Part shown: positions 39,535-50,019 of the stretch, one piece after another
Position numbering within the stretch: position 1 is the stretch's first letter
Layout: each line of letters starts with the position of its first letter
Assembly: GCA_033557465.1 (NCBI GenBank)
Contig: CM066034.1
Location: 417,486,159 to 417,550,158, forward strand
DNA: 64,000 bases
DNA from: Ichthyophis bannanicus
Taxonomy: Eukaryota; Chordata; Amphibia; Gymnophiona; Ichthyophiidae
Direction of reading: 5' to 3'
Notes under the pieces: generated by a model
Database searches by the model: none
What the model saw: only the letters and a program-made list of their open reading frames with translations
What the model was told of the DNA's origin: nothing
Made by a program: the position numbers and the translations under genes

Positions 39535-41784
39535 ATGATGGCTTCCAGTGGTTTCAAAAAGTGTGATCGGTGCAAGAAACTAATGTCTCTCACTGACACA
39601 CACGACTGCTGCCTTCGGTGCCTGGGTCCTGACCACGATCCTAAGATCTGTGGACCATGTGGAAAGATGTCTTCCAAGGCGCTTCGAAGTCGTCAGCACC
39701 AAAAGAAAAGGCTTTTCTCCGACTCTGCCTCTGGCCGGGCCCGGACCTCGTCTGAGGCCTCAACATCTCGGGAATCGGATCCCGAGCACCGTTGGGGCTC
39801 CTCGGACAGGGGGTCCCCCGACCAGGAATGAAAGAGGAAGAAGCGGCTCGCGAAGGCATCGTCGGAAGAGGTCCCTGGCTCCTCGAGAACTAGGTCTCAG
39901 ACCCCCGACCACCACCCCGGGCCCGTGGAACAGGAGAAGCCTCCAAAAGTACCTCGTGTGGAGCCAGAGTCTGCTGGACACGTAAGTCCTGAAGTCCTCG
40001 TGGACTCTCCTCCCAGAAAGCCGACGTCGGGCGCGGCGCCACCGGGGCCCGAGTCGGTGGCTGCTGAGTCTCCTGAGCTGGGTCTCATGCTCACAGCCTT
40101 GGAGTGCAGATTGTCTGCCATCATGGAACAGCAGCGGGCACTGATGGCCAGCCTGTCTGGCGCATCTGCCCTGACCACCGGGACATCGACATCGAAGTCG
40201 ACCCCGGAGACCGAGCCGATACTCGAGACCATGAAGGCTCGAGGTCGACATCTGTCGCGGTCTCCCTCGACCTCCCATTCAGGACTGAGGGCATCAACGC
40301 CGATGCCTTCGGTGTCAGGACGTTAGCTCACAGGCCCTGCGTGGTCAGACCCCGATTCCTCATCCGAGGAGTCCGCCTGGGAGACGGAGGAAGAGGAGTC
40401 CCCCGACACCTTCAGGACTCAGTGCGTCGCGTCAGACTCACCGCAGTCTGAGCCCCGGAGTAGATTCCCTCCGGAGGATACCCGGTTCTCGGAGTTCGTC
40501 CGGGATATGGCCACTGCATTGGCTATCCCTGCGAAACCCGAGGAGGAGCCTCAAGCCGAGGAGCTCGAGGCCCTACAGCATGACTCTCCTCCGAAGGAGG
40601 CCTTTACTGTTCCGGTTACTCCGATGCTGGAACGGCTCCTCTTCCAGATGTGGGAGGCACAGGCCTCGGCGCCGGTTCTAAGCAAGCGGGTCAATTCTAT
40701 CTATCGACTCCGGAAGAGCCCTGGCTTTCAGAAGGCGCAGCTGCCACACCATTCCATGGTGGTGGAATCGACCATGCATCGCCTGAAAAGTCAGAAGCAC
40801 TCCGCGGTGCCCCCTGGCAGGGAGGCCCGGAACCTGGATGGTTTTGGTAGAAAGTGCATCCAGGGCTCGATGCTTGCTTGCCGTGTCCAGTCTTACCAGC
40901 TGTACATGGGCATATTCTTGCGGGACCTGGCCAAGGAGCTGGCCGGGTTCTCTGCTGGTCTCTCCGGGGAACCCTTGCAGAGGTTCAAGTCCTTGTCCTC
41001 GGGGATCCGGGAATGCTCCAAGTTTATGTCCCGCGCTGCCTATGATGGCTTCAAGGCTTCGGCCCATGTTGCGGCAGCCGGCATCGCTACTCAACGCCAG
41101 GCATGGCTGCAGTCATCGGACCTCGAGCCATGGGTTCAGGACAAGTTGGTCGATGTCCCTTGCCTAGGTGAGAACCTTTTTGGCAAGCCCATGACCAAGA
41201 AGGCCGCACAACTTGAAACCGAGCACCTCACGAGGACAAGGCTGTCTAGAAAGATTTCTGCCCCTTCTCACAAAAAGAAGGACTCGGGTAAAAAGCCCTT
41301 TTACCCGAGGAAGGGTACTGCCTATAAACAGTACCCACAGTACCAGGCCTCCCAAGCTCCCCCTCAGGGTCAGCAGGCCAAGGGGCAGGGTAATGGGCCC
41401 CGTAGGCAGAGGACTCCCAAGCCTCCGGCCCCTGCTCCTACTCAGCAGGGTGGGGGTTTTTCACTCCTTAGGCATAGCCTCTCCGTCCCTGCTCTCCCAA
41501 CTCTGCACAGGAGGTTGCCTCGCCCTGTTTGCCCACAAGTGGCCACTCATCACTGGAGACAGTTGGGTGCTAAGCATAGTCCACAAGGGCTATCTGCTAC
41601 ACTTCCAACAGCTGCCTCCTCCATACTTTCCAGGGGAGCCTCCAAGGCCTCCCCTGCACACAGATCTTCTCCTTCAGGAGCTCCAAGGTCTGTTGGTGGA
41701 CGGGGCAGTGGAGCCTGTGCCTCCCCACCTACAAGGTCAAGGGTTCTACTCCAGGTATTTCTTTGTACCCAAAAGAACCGGTAG
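39535..41784 (+). pseudogene. DIRS-B gag-like ORF
   Basis: One frame of about 750 codons broken by two stops, TGA at 39829-39831 (CGA in DIRS-C) and TAG at 40324-40326. It starts MMASSGFKKCDRCKKLMSLT with a THDCCLRCLGPDHDPKICGP cysteine-histidine cluster. A Ser/Pro/Glu-rich region follows, then the conserved PGFQKAQLPHHSMVVESTM, YMGIFLRDLAKELAGF and WVQDKLVDVPCLGENLFG blocks, and a basic Gln/Pro-rich end. It overlaps the RT frame from about 41460. Role by analogy is RNA packaging. Confidence 0.78.
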
Positions 41785-42985
41785 CCTTCGGCCTATTCTA
41801 GACCTCAGAAATCTCAACAAATTCCTAGAGAAGGAAAAGTTTAAGATGCTTACTCTTGGAACACTTCTGCCCTACCTCCAGCAGGGAGATTGGCTATGCT
41901 CCTTAGATCTAAAGGATGCGTACACTCACATCCTCATTCATCCAGACCACAGAAAGTACCTCAGGTTCATTGTTGGAGGAAACCATTATCAGTACAGAAT
42001 ACTGCCTTTTGGCCTCACCTCCGCTCCCAGTGTCTTTACCAAATGCCTGGCAGTGGCGGCGGCCTACCTGAGAAATCAGGGAATCTTTGTCTTCCCCTAT
42101 CTGGTCGACTGGCTCATCAGGGGTCAGATGTGCCAGGAGGCCAGACAAGCCACCCTCAGAACTATTGCTCTTCTTCAAAACCTGGGGTTTGTAATAAATT
42201 TTGCAAAGTCCACTTTGCTCCCCTCCCAGAACTTGGAGTTCATAGGGCCAAGGTTGGACTCTCTGCTGGCAAAGGCGTTCTTGCCAGAAGACAGAGCCCA
42301 AAGACTGATAAACTTAGCAAACCAGTTTCTCAGCAGGTCACTGGTCTCCGCCAGACTCTGCCTGAGGCTTCTTGGCCACATGGCTTCGACAATACATGTG
42401 ACCCCCAATGCCAGGCTCCATATGAGGCCTGCACAGTGGTGCCTTCGGACTCAGTGGTCACAGACCACAGGCAGCCTCAGAGACAGGATAAGGGTGTCCA
42501 GACAATTTCTGAACTCCCTCCGCTGGTGGCTGCACCCAAACAATCTACTGCAAGGGGTGCCCTTTCGGATTCCTGGGTTCACAGTGGTGTTGACCACGGA
42601 TGCCTCCCTGCAGGGCTGGGGAGATCATTGTCTAGGCAAGTGCACCCAGGGCCTGTGGTCTCCCTGGGAGGCCGCACAGCAAATCAATCTTCTGGAACTC
42701 AGGGCTATTCGGTTAGCCCTCAAGACCTTCTCTCCAACCCTGGCTCATCAGTCTGTCCTAGTTCAAACAGACAACCAGGTAGCCATGTTTTATGTGAACA
42801 AGCAGGGTGGAACTGGGTCCAGGTTCCTGTGTCAGGAAGCACAGGAACTTTGCTTTTTTTGCTCTCAGGCACAACATGCTCCTCAAGGCTGTGTATCTAC
42901 CTGGCCAGGAGAATTACCTGGCCAACAGGTTGAGCAGGATTCTGCAGCCCCACGAGTGACAGCTCCATCCTTTGGTGGTTCAGAA
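41460..42985 (+). pseudogene. DIRS-B reverse transcriptase and RNase H
   Basis: In frame 2 the protein shows WVLSIVHKGYLLHFQ, YFFVPKRTGSLRPILDLRNL, CSLDLKDAYTHILIHPDHRK, YRILPFGLTSAPSVFTKCLA and the palm motif FPYLVDWLI (42092-42118). The palm is YLVD at 42098-42109, so the first Asp of YLDD is lost. RNase H follows with LTTDASLQGWGDH, INLLELRAIRLAL and VQTDNQVAMFYVN. A run of seven T (42854-42860) shifts the frame here, so the apparent 876-codon open frame 41213-43843 is not a real fusion. Confidence 0.85.
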
Positions 42986-43376
42986 GATTTTCCTGAAATG
43001 GGGACTTCCATACATAGATCTGTTTGCCAGTCCACTGAACAAACAGCTGCCAAAGTTCTGCTCCAGGCAACCGCATCCTCTGTGGATAGCAGCAGATGCT
43101 TTTCTGATTCGCTGGTCTCAGGCCCTCCTGTATGCGTTTCCTCCCACGCCCTTGGTGGCCCGAACCCTCTTCAAAATTCTTCAGCACAAGGCCTCGGTCC
43201 TGCTGGTGGCTCCCAGGTGGCCGAGACAGCCTTGGTTTCCACTTCTGCTTCAGCTGGCACTGGATCCCCCACTGCCTCTGGGGTTGCAACCCGACCTTCT
43301 CTCTCAGGATCAGGGTTCCCTTCTGCACCCCAATCTCAAAGCTCTCAATTTGATGGCCTGGAGGCTGCAAGGGTAG
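42960..43376 (+). pseudogene. DIRS-B methyltransferase-like domain
   Basis: In frame 3, after the T-run frameshift, the sequence reads YIDLFASPLNKQLPKFCSR, DAFLIRWSQALLYAFPPTPL and LLVAPRWPRQPWFP, ending at a TAG. This is the domain established as DNA-methylase-like in DIRS ORF2. The recombinase starts in frame 2 before this stop, so the two ORFs overlap as in other DIRS elements. Confidence 0.72.
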
Positions 43377-44413
43377 TTTTGGCTCCCTGGGGCCTAACTC
43401 GGGAAGTTGAGGAGGCTGTCCTAGCCTCTAGGAAACAGTCCACTAGGAAAACCTATGCTCTGAAATGGAAAAGGTTTTCTGTGCGGTGTCAGCTACGTAC
43501 CGAAGATCCTTTCTCCTGTACTGTACCAGTAGTGCTTCAGTACTTACTGCACTTATCAAATCAGGGACTTAAGTCCAATTCTGTTCGGGTCCACCTCTCA
43601 GCTCTAGCAGCTCACCACTCACTGGTGGAAGGACATTCTCTGTCGGTTCACCCCTTGGTGTCCCGGTTTCTCAGAGGCTTGCTCTTGCTCAAGCCTCCAA
43701 TCTGTCCTCCTGCTCCTGAGTGGGAGTTGAAAGTAGTCTTGCAGCAACTGACTCGCCCACCTTTTGAGCTGATAGCTACTTGCCCTCTACGCTTCCTGTC
43801 CTGGAAGACACTCTTCTTGATAGCCCTAACCTCAGCCAGGTGAGTGAGTGAGCTTCAGGCCCTGGTCTGTGACAGGCCTTACACCCGCTTCTATAGGAAC
43901 AGCGTAGTCCTTAGGACTCATCCAAAGTTCCTCCCAAAAGTTGTCTCCTCCTTCCACCTTAACCAAGAGGTGGTTCTTCCAACATTCTTCCCTAGGCCTC
44001 ATGCAAGCCAGGCTGAAGCAGTTCTGCATACCCTGGACTGTAGGAGGGCCTTATCCTTCTACCTTGACCGTATGCAGGGGCATAGAAGGGCTACTCAGCT
44101 CTTCATATCTTTTGACCCTAATAATTTGGGGTTAGCTGTGTCCAAGCGTACCTTGCCAACCTGGGTAGCTGACTGTATCACCTGGACTTACAGGGTGGCT
44201 GACCTTCCTTTGCAGGGTCGGGTCATGGCGCATCGTGTCAGGGCAATGGCTGCCTCAGTGGCTCACCTCCGCTCTGTACCATTGGTGGACATCTGCAGGG
44301 CTGCAACTTGGTCCTCAAGCCAGACTTTTGCGGCCCATTATTGTCTGGAAAGGGAGTCCCGGAGGAACAGTGCTTTTGGCCAGGCAGTACTCTGGAATCT
44401 CTTTGAGGTTTAG
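43370..44413 (+). pseudogene. DIRS-B tyrosine recombinase
   Basis: Frame 2 runs through SRKQSTRKTYALKWKRFSVR, HLSALAAHHSL, HPLVSRFLRGLLLLKPP and FLSWKTLFLIALTSAR to TGA at 43841-43843. The same frame continues VSELQALVCDRPYTRF, RTHPKFLPKVVSSFHLNQ and HRVRAMAASVAHL (HxxR), closing with TFAAHYCLE holding the probable tyrosine. The TGA replaces the catalytic arginine codon (CGC in DIRS-A, CGA in DIRS-C). The enzyme would integrate the circular cDNA without target duplication. Confidence 0.85.
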
Positions 44414-44544
44414 GCAACTCCTGCCCTCCAGCCCTCTGTTGGGCTACCGGTGGAGGTTCTGTCAGTGAAAAGCCTTTCTTTGATGCTGGGACTAGAGGGA
44501 GTTCTCTTGTTCAGCCTGGGTTCCTGGTAACCCAGAGCTAGGGA

Positions 44545-44647
44545 GTCACCCATATGTGAGGACTGACTTCCTGCTTAGTCCTGGAGAAAGAGTAGTTACT
44601 CACCTTTAACAGGTGTTCTCCAGGAGCAGCAGGAATCAGTCCTCACA
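44545..44647. repeat. Internal complementary region of DIRS-B
   Basis: The first half (to about 44586) is the reverse complement of the left end, and the second half (from about 44587) that of the right end, meeting as GTCCTGGAG/AAAGAGTAGTTAC. That junction equals the two element ends joined, the hallmark of DIRS circular intermediates. Confidence 0.88.
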
Positions 44648-44726
44648 ACCCTCCCTCCTCCCCTGGCAGTTGCAGTTGTACATAGTTTATTTTTACATTT
44701 TTGTGTGCTGTTTTTAGCTATGTCAT

Positions 44727-44915
44727 TTGACTGAGCAAGATGGCACCTTTAGGCGGGAAGGGAACCGCGCATGCGTGCCTGCATTCCCAAAGGCTTTCTT
44801 GGAAAGCTGGGGAAATGCTCCAGAAGGGTTCCATCGACGTCAATGTCACAAATATGTGAGGACTGATTCCTGCTGCTCCTGGAGAACACCTGTTACAGGT
44901 GAGTAACTACTCTTT
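44727..44915. repeat. Right inverted terminal repeat of DIRS-B
   Basis: It contains GACTGAGCAAGATGGCACCT, GGGAACCGCGCATGCGTGCC and TCCATCGACGTCAATGTCA, inverse to 39131-39300. It ends CAGGTGAGTAACTACTCTTT. Confidence 0.88.
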
Positions 44916-45260
44916 CTGGCTTTTGACTCTGGTCATTTAGGACTTCCAGTCACTAAGAGAACTCTCTCTAAGTGGATTGCAGACTGTATTTCCTTTACCT
45001 ATCAGAGTAAAGGAATCCCTTTTGAAGGCCATGTCACGGCTCATAATGTTAGAGCTATGGCAGCCTCAACAGCTAATCTTCGTTCAGTTGCTATTGATGA
45101 GATCTGCAAAGTAGCAACTTGGGCTTCTGTGCATACTTTCACTGCCCACTATTGTTTAGACAAGGACTCCCATCAGGATGCCTTGTTCAGTCTACTGTTC
45201 TACAGCATCTCTTCCATTCCTAGATCAACTCCTTCCCACCATCCACTCTTGGATGCCTGA
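44916..45260 (+). pseudogene. DIRS-A tyrosine recombinase, C-terminal part
   Basis: The reading resumes after DIRS-B with LAFDSGHLGLPVTKRTLSKW, then HNVRAMAASTANL (the HxxR motif), ICKVATWASVHTFTAHYCLD with the probable nucleophilic tyrosine, and ends at 45258-45260. It joins in frame to the segment ending at 39130. Apart from the DIRS-B insertion this recombinase seems nearly intact. Confidence 0.82.
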
Positions 45261-45345
45261 TGTCCCTGGGAGGAAGCATGGCCCATCTTACTTAGATCCG
45301 CAACATACTGGGGTCATCCCTAGGCATTTATAGCTGGGGAATCCC

Positions 45346-45439
45346 CATATGTGAAGACTACATTCCTGCTTGTTCTTGGAGATAGTGTTCACCTGTAACA
45401 GGTGATCTTCGGGAAAAGCAGGAATAAGTCTTCACAACC
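45346..45439. repeat. Internal complementary region of DIRS-A
   Basis: It includes CCATATGTGAAGACTACATT and CCTGTAACAGGTGATCTTCG, complementary to the left and right ends of DIRS-A. It is a few bases short at the join compared with DIRS-B. Confidence 0.82.
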
Positions 45440-45519
45440 CACCCACCTCCCCTAGGAGTTGTCTTTCTCTCTCTTTCTATTTTTCTTCTTCTTCTCTCCT
45501 TTGGTCTCAGCTTTCAACT

Positions 45520-45710
45520 CAACTGAAGTGAGAGAGGTAGTTGGGCGGGAAGGCAGCACGCATGCCTGGTGGGATGCTCCCAAAAGATTTCCTTTTGGAT
45601 GCTGCGGAGCGTTCCCGCACGGGCTCCGTCGGTGCCGATGGTACCCCTATGTGAAGACTTATTCCTGCTGTTCCCGGAGATCACCTGTTACAGGTGAGTA
45701 ACTACGCTTT
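45520..45710. repeat. Right inverted terminal repeat of DIRS-A
   Basis: Inverse of 25371-25545: CTGAAGTGAGAGAGGTAGTT, GGAAGGCAGCACGCATGCCT and CCGTCGGTGCCGATGGTACC. It ends GGTGAGTAACTACGCTT. Confidence 0.88.
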
Positions 45711-46065
45711 ACCTGTATGCTTTGCACCTCCCACTCAACCAATTTCTAACCCAGTCAGTTATTTGACGTTCCATTCCTAGGGTGCTCAATTTATTTATGC
45801 CTGTGTGGAATGGTGTCTAAGGCTTTACTGATATCTAAGTACACCACTTCTAGGGTTCTCCCTCAGTCCAACTCTCTGGTTGCCCAGGCAAAGAAATTAA
45901 TTAGTTTTGTCTGACAACACTTGCCTCTAGTAAAACCTTACTGCTTTGGATCTGAAATCCATTGGACTCCAGAAACCTTACGATCCTCTGTTTTAGCAGT
46001 GTTTAATTTACTCACCACAGACATCAGACCAACTGGCCTGTAGTTCTCAACCTCATCCTTACTTC
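45711..46065 (-). pseudogene. CR1 LINE, right half of the copy split by DIRS-A
   Basis: On the minus strand it reads the RT blocks upstream of those at 24403-25370, including a LDISKALDTIPHRH-like segment and KLINFFAWATRELD-like residues. The parallel sequence at 56221-56420 has the same blocks (AACCAATTTCTAA on the plus strand is shared). It fades out at about 46065. Confidence 0.72.
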
Positions 46066-46099
46066 CTTAAATCCCGCAGCAGGTTTATCTAGAAGGGAG

Positions 46100-46990
46100 C
46101 TATAATGAGCAGAAAGATAGCTAAAGTGACTTGGGAACAGAATAAGCAGAGCATGGCTAAAATGGTGGAGGAGGACAGGGCCTGATCTTTACTCTGCAGG
46201 CTGAAGAGATGGAAGCGCCAACTTGAAACATTACAGCAGTTTTTGATGATTGACTGGCAAAGATTCAAGCCTCCATTGAAGATATTAAACAAGGCTTAGG
46301 GCCATGCATGCCATATGAAGCAGGCAGAAGAGCGTATTTCACAGCAGGAAGACTGTGCTGGAATGTTGGAAGCATTTGTGCATGAGTTGGAGGCCCAAAA
46401 TAAAGCACTAATCAAATGTGTGGAGACCAGGAAAACAGAAACCGACGCAATAACATTTGAATGAGCCGGAGCTGTGTGTGTTCGTTGAAACATGGCTGCC
46501 TGAGGCTTTGGGCCTTAAGAGTGAGGAGGGCCCATTGCTAGTGGAGCAAGCACACTGACTGGGACCTAGATGCGAGGGAGCTAACAGACCCTGCGTGATA
46601 ATAGCTTGGTTGCTGAAATTGGCGATTAAAGAAATAATGATGTTAAAATATTAGAGTAATAGAGAATTAAATTATAACACTAAAAAAGTACTGCTATTTC
46701 AGGATTACTCAATTCAGGTGAGGTTTAAGAGAGAGGCTATGGTACCCTACTGCACAGATCTCTTCAAAAGGGGCATAAAACTTCATATTCACTATCCTGT
46801 GAAGGTGAACGTAGTGCACCAAAACAAATCTTAACATATATTTGAGATACCAGAGCATTTGAAAACCTTTTTGGATAAGCTATTGCAGGCAGGTTTGGAG
46901 CAGGAGGCACCATCCCAGGTTTGATATATACAGTATTGTCTATATAACACAAGAGACTGAGTTGGCGTAAGGAGCTACATTCAGCCTGAA
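46100..46990 (+). pseudogene. L1-type LINE ORF1 remnant
   Basis: Around 46310-46440 the plus strand translates to an EERISQQEDCAGMLEAFVHE-like coiled coil followed by LEAQNKALIKCVE. Around 46765-46890 it gives RGIKLHIHYPVKVNVVHQNK and then HLKTFLDKL, resembling the C-terminal domain of L1-group ORF1 proteins. Many stops. It is an old fragment; the family call is from pattern memory only. Confidence 0.5.
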
Positions 46991-47184
46991 TGCTTTGTAA
47001 ATAGTTACTTGGAATGGCTGCCAGAGGTGGCCAGAATGCCTGAAACTAAATCGTGATTATCCAGATCCACTGTTTTTGAAAGCAGTTAACAAAGAGTGCT
47101 CGACCATATCACCAGTGGCTGAATGAATATGGATTTGATCTGGATGTTGGAGGGGTGACAGCACGGTAGTACTGGCAAAGATCT
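46991..47184. other. Unassigned sequence
   Basis: Possibly more of the L1-type remnant; no motif recognised. Confidence 0.35.
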
Positions 47185-47265
47185 TTATCTTTATTGAGTT
47201 TCTTGCTATACCACAACTTCAGAGACCAGCAGGGCGGTTTACAATCAGTTCAAATGGTTGTGTTC
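47185..47265 (-). repeat. L2/SINE-type 3' tail
   Basis: ATCTTTATCTTTATTGAG then GCTATACCACAACTTC and AGGGCGGTTTACAATCA, the reverse of a LINE or SINE end. Confidence 0.6.
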
Positions 47266-47491
47266 CCAAGGGGGTATTGGTAAATCTAGTCCCAGTCCAA
47301 GCAGCATGTTGCCCCATAGCAGGCTTGCACAGAATCAAGAGGCTTCAGCCTTGGAGGCCTGATGTGGATTTATGCGGACTGGGCCTTTGGAGTTTGGCAT
47401 TGGGAAACATGCTGGATGAAGGGCCTTGGGCCCCTATTATGCAATGTTTCATGTTACCAGTGTGTGAGATACTTTAACTACTGCCTTGTTT
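47266..47491. other. Unassigned sequence
   Basis: No recognised feature in about 225 bp. Confidence 0.35.
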
Positions 47492-47700
47492 TATTCATTT
47501 ATTTATTTATTTATTTAACTAGGCTTATATACTGCTTTTCACCGGGTCAAAGCGGTTTAAATTGAATGAAAACAATTTCTTTAAGGAACAGATAAATATC
47601 TTATATGCATAGAACAAGATAACATTATAGTTAACAATTTATAGTATTATGCATAACAGATAACTTCTTAATTGCATAATATACATAATATGCATGTTAG
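47492..47700 (-). repeat. L2/SINE-type 3' tail with ATTT repeat
   Basis: TTTATTTATTTATTTATTTA then TATATACTGCTTTTCACCGG and AAAGCGGTTTAAATTG. Confidence 0.62.
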
Positions 47701-48264
47701 CTTTTGGTATGGCATGGGAATATGGAAGAGATTGCAGAGTCTCTTGGAAATCTTTATTGTCCGCAGAGGCCAGGGAGAACTGTTATATGGATAATATGCA
47801 AAGATAAAAGTCTGGCCAGCAACATGACTTTGAAGAGGCACTGAGTGCAGCATACTGATTGGCTACTGAATATTTTGACCAGGCCTTGTGGTTTGTTGTT
47901 CATGCCAAAGTTTTGGCTCGTTGATCTTTAATGGGTATTATTGTTTAATACTTAGAGGGTTTTTTGTTCTTTTTTTGAAATTTCTGTAAACATTGCAAAC
48001 CAACACAAATCCTATAACAAAAATATAATACCAGAAGCAGAGAATTACCACATGCCATGTATTGTTATGTAGCTTTTTCTTTGTTTGTTTAGACGTTGGG
48101 TTTGGGAGGGAGGAGGAGTGCACTTTTTGATTGTTTAGAAGGAACCAGAGGGTCTTGGTAGAGTTGGGGGAGGGGGTATGAGAAGGAGCTAACATGAGCC
48201 AGATGAGTGATTGGAAATGTGGATGTGTTGTGTATTGGTGGGTGTTTTGTATGGAGGAAATTAA
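47701..48264. other. Unassigned AT-rich sequence
   Basis: About 560 bp; no gene or known repeat recognised. Confidence 0.4.
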
Positions 48265-48957
48265 TTGTATTAATTTAATTTAATTTATTTATTTAAAATG
48301 TTTTCTATACCACCTTATCTTGTATTCAAAGCAGTTTATAGTAAACAAACAAAACAGAACCTTACATAGAACAGGGGAGCTAAACTGGGATGTTAGCAGG
48401 GTCAACAAAACAATGATTTAATCACATGCTGAATTTACATCAAAAACTGATTACTAAATTGTCATAGAATATTTGGGGAAGGATGGGGGACAGGAGGGGA
48501 AGTCTAGGGGGAAGGGGCTATGTGTGTGTATTTTATTAGCCTAGGATGGTATCAGGGGTCAGGTCCATAGTGTTCAGTAAAGAGGAATGTTGTTATGGCT
48601 TTCCTGAAGTCCCATAGGTTGGTGAGGGTTCTTATGTTCTCTGAGAGTGAGTTCCATATATTCAAAAGGCTCTGTGACAAGTTGCTTGTTTTGCTTTTGC
48701 TTTTCTCTTAGAGATTAGTAGTAGGGTTTTATTGTGTTTCCGTTTTATTATATTTTCTGGAGCTTATGAGTGTTTGGAGGATGGGTGGCAATAATTGATG
48801 AGTGATTTTAAAGACTGTGAACAGTGCTTTGTATTTGGACCTGGTAGTTATGAGCAGCCAGTGGAGTTGTTCCAAGGTTGGAGTCATGTGGCTGCTCCTT
48901 GTTGTGCCAGTTATTATTTGTGCAGCCGTGTTTTGGTAGGTCCTGGTAGATGATATT

Positions 48958-49808
48958 TCAATAGTCCAGGATGGACAATATCATAGCATGGCAAACTGTA
49001 CTGAAGTTATTGGTATTAAGTAGTGGTTTGAGTTTTTTTATTATTCTTATTTTATGATAGGCTGCTTTTGTTATTTTGTTTATATGTGCTTGAAAGTTCA
49101 GGTTTTGGTCTAAGTATATCCCTAAGTGTTTGACTTCTGTTTTTACAGTTATGTCGTTGTGGAATATTTGTAGTGTTTTCAGTGGAGTGAAGGCAGTGCT
49201 CCTTGTCATGAAGATTGTTTCTGATTTCTTGTAGTTTATTGAGAGGTTATGTTCCTGGAGCCAGTTTGACATCTTCGCGATGCATGATGTTATCCTTGAG
49301 TGACTGGGTTGGTCTACGTTGATTGGGGTATATACCATGATGTTGTCCACATATACACTGTATTTGATCTTGTTTTTGGTTATTATTTTACATAGCGGTT
49401 GTAGGAATATATTAAATAGTAATGTGGAGAGTGTTGAGCCTTGTGGGAGTCCTTGTGGTTGATTAATTAGTTTTGAGCGTGTGATTCCAGATTTTACTTG
49501 GATTTTTTGTGTGAAAGGTGTAACCTGAACCATTGGAGAGTTGTTTCTTGTAGACCAATTTCTTGTAGGCATTTGGTGAGGGCGTTATGGTTTATAGAGT
49601 CAAAGGCTGCCTTGATATCAATGAATACCATTATGAAGCCTTGTTTAGCATTGTCTAGCCTGGTGATTATGTTGTCCAGGAGTGATGTGATTAGTGTTTC
49701 CACACTGTGTTTAGGATTGAATCCATGTTGGTGGGGGTCAAGTGGAGCATGAGTGTCTAGGTGGTCTTGTAATTGAAGATGGACCACTTTTTCAATCATC
49801 TTTGCCAT
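48958..49808 (-). pseudogene. L2-like LINE reverse transcriptase
   Basis: Two overlapping minus-strand frames. The first (49808-49494) has HQHGFNPKHSVETLITSLLD and VFIDIKAAFDSINHNAL, with the first catalytic Asp. The second (49572-48958) has GLPQGSTLSTLLFNIFLQPL and YVDNIMVYTP, where YVDN stands for the expected YADD. Then come NWLQEHNLSINYKKSETIF and VKHLGIYLDQNLNFQAHINK. These blocks fit L2-type jockey elements. The active-site change and frameshift make it dead. Confidence 0.8.
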
Positions 49809-50019
49809 GAATGGGAGGATTCAGATAGGTCGGTATGAGTTAGAGTCTTTGGTATCTAGGGTGGAGCTTTTTAGTATTGGTCTCGCTTGATAATGTTTGG
49901 GATAAAGACTTGTCTAAGTGAGAGTTTAATTATGTTAAGTAGAGTAAGGGCTAATTGCTCCATTGTTAACTTAATGCAGGATATAGGGCATGGATCTAGT
50001 GTGGAGGTTAGTATTAAGG

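Larger units (their letters stand above)
39131..44915 (+). mobile_element. DIRS-B retrotransposon inserted in the DIRS-A recombinase
   Basis: A complete DIRS-type element of 5785 bp with its own inverted terminal repeats, gag, RT, RNase H, methyltransferase-like and recombinase genes and an internal complementary region. Before it DIRS-A reads ...TCAGCTTTTT and after it CTGGCTTTTGACTC. The joined flanks restore the DIRS-A recombinase frame with no added or lost base, so there is no target duplication. Confidence 0.92.
25371..45710 (+). mobile_element. DIRS-A tyrosine-recombinase retrotransposon with two nested inserts
   Basis: The inverted terminal repeats (25371-25545 and 45520-45710) and an internal complementary region (45346-45439) fix this as a DIRS-type element. 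The order is gag-like ORF, RT, RNase H, methyltransferase-like domain and tyrosine recombinase. A Tx1-group LINE (29148-38012) and DIRS-B (39131-44915) lie inside. Without them it is about 5.7 kb. The flanks on both sides are the two halves of one CR1, with no target duplication, as expected for recombinase-mediated insertion. Confidence 0.9.

Noticed and set aside
41213..43843. A single 876-residue DIRS protein joining RT to recombinase
   Set aside because: A T7 run shifts the frame and the methyltransferase-like domain lies in another frame, so the long open frame is accidental.
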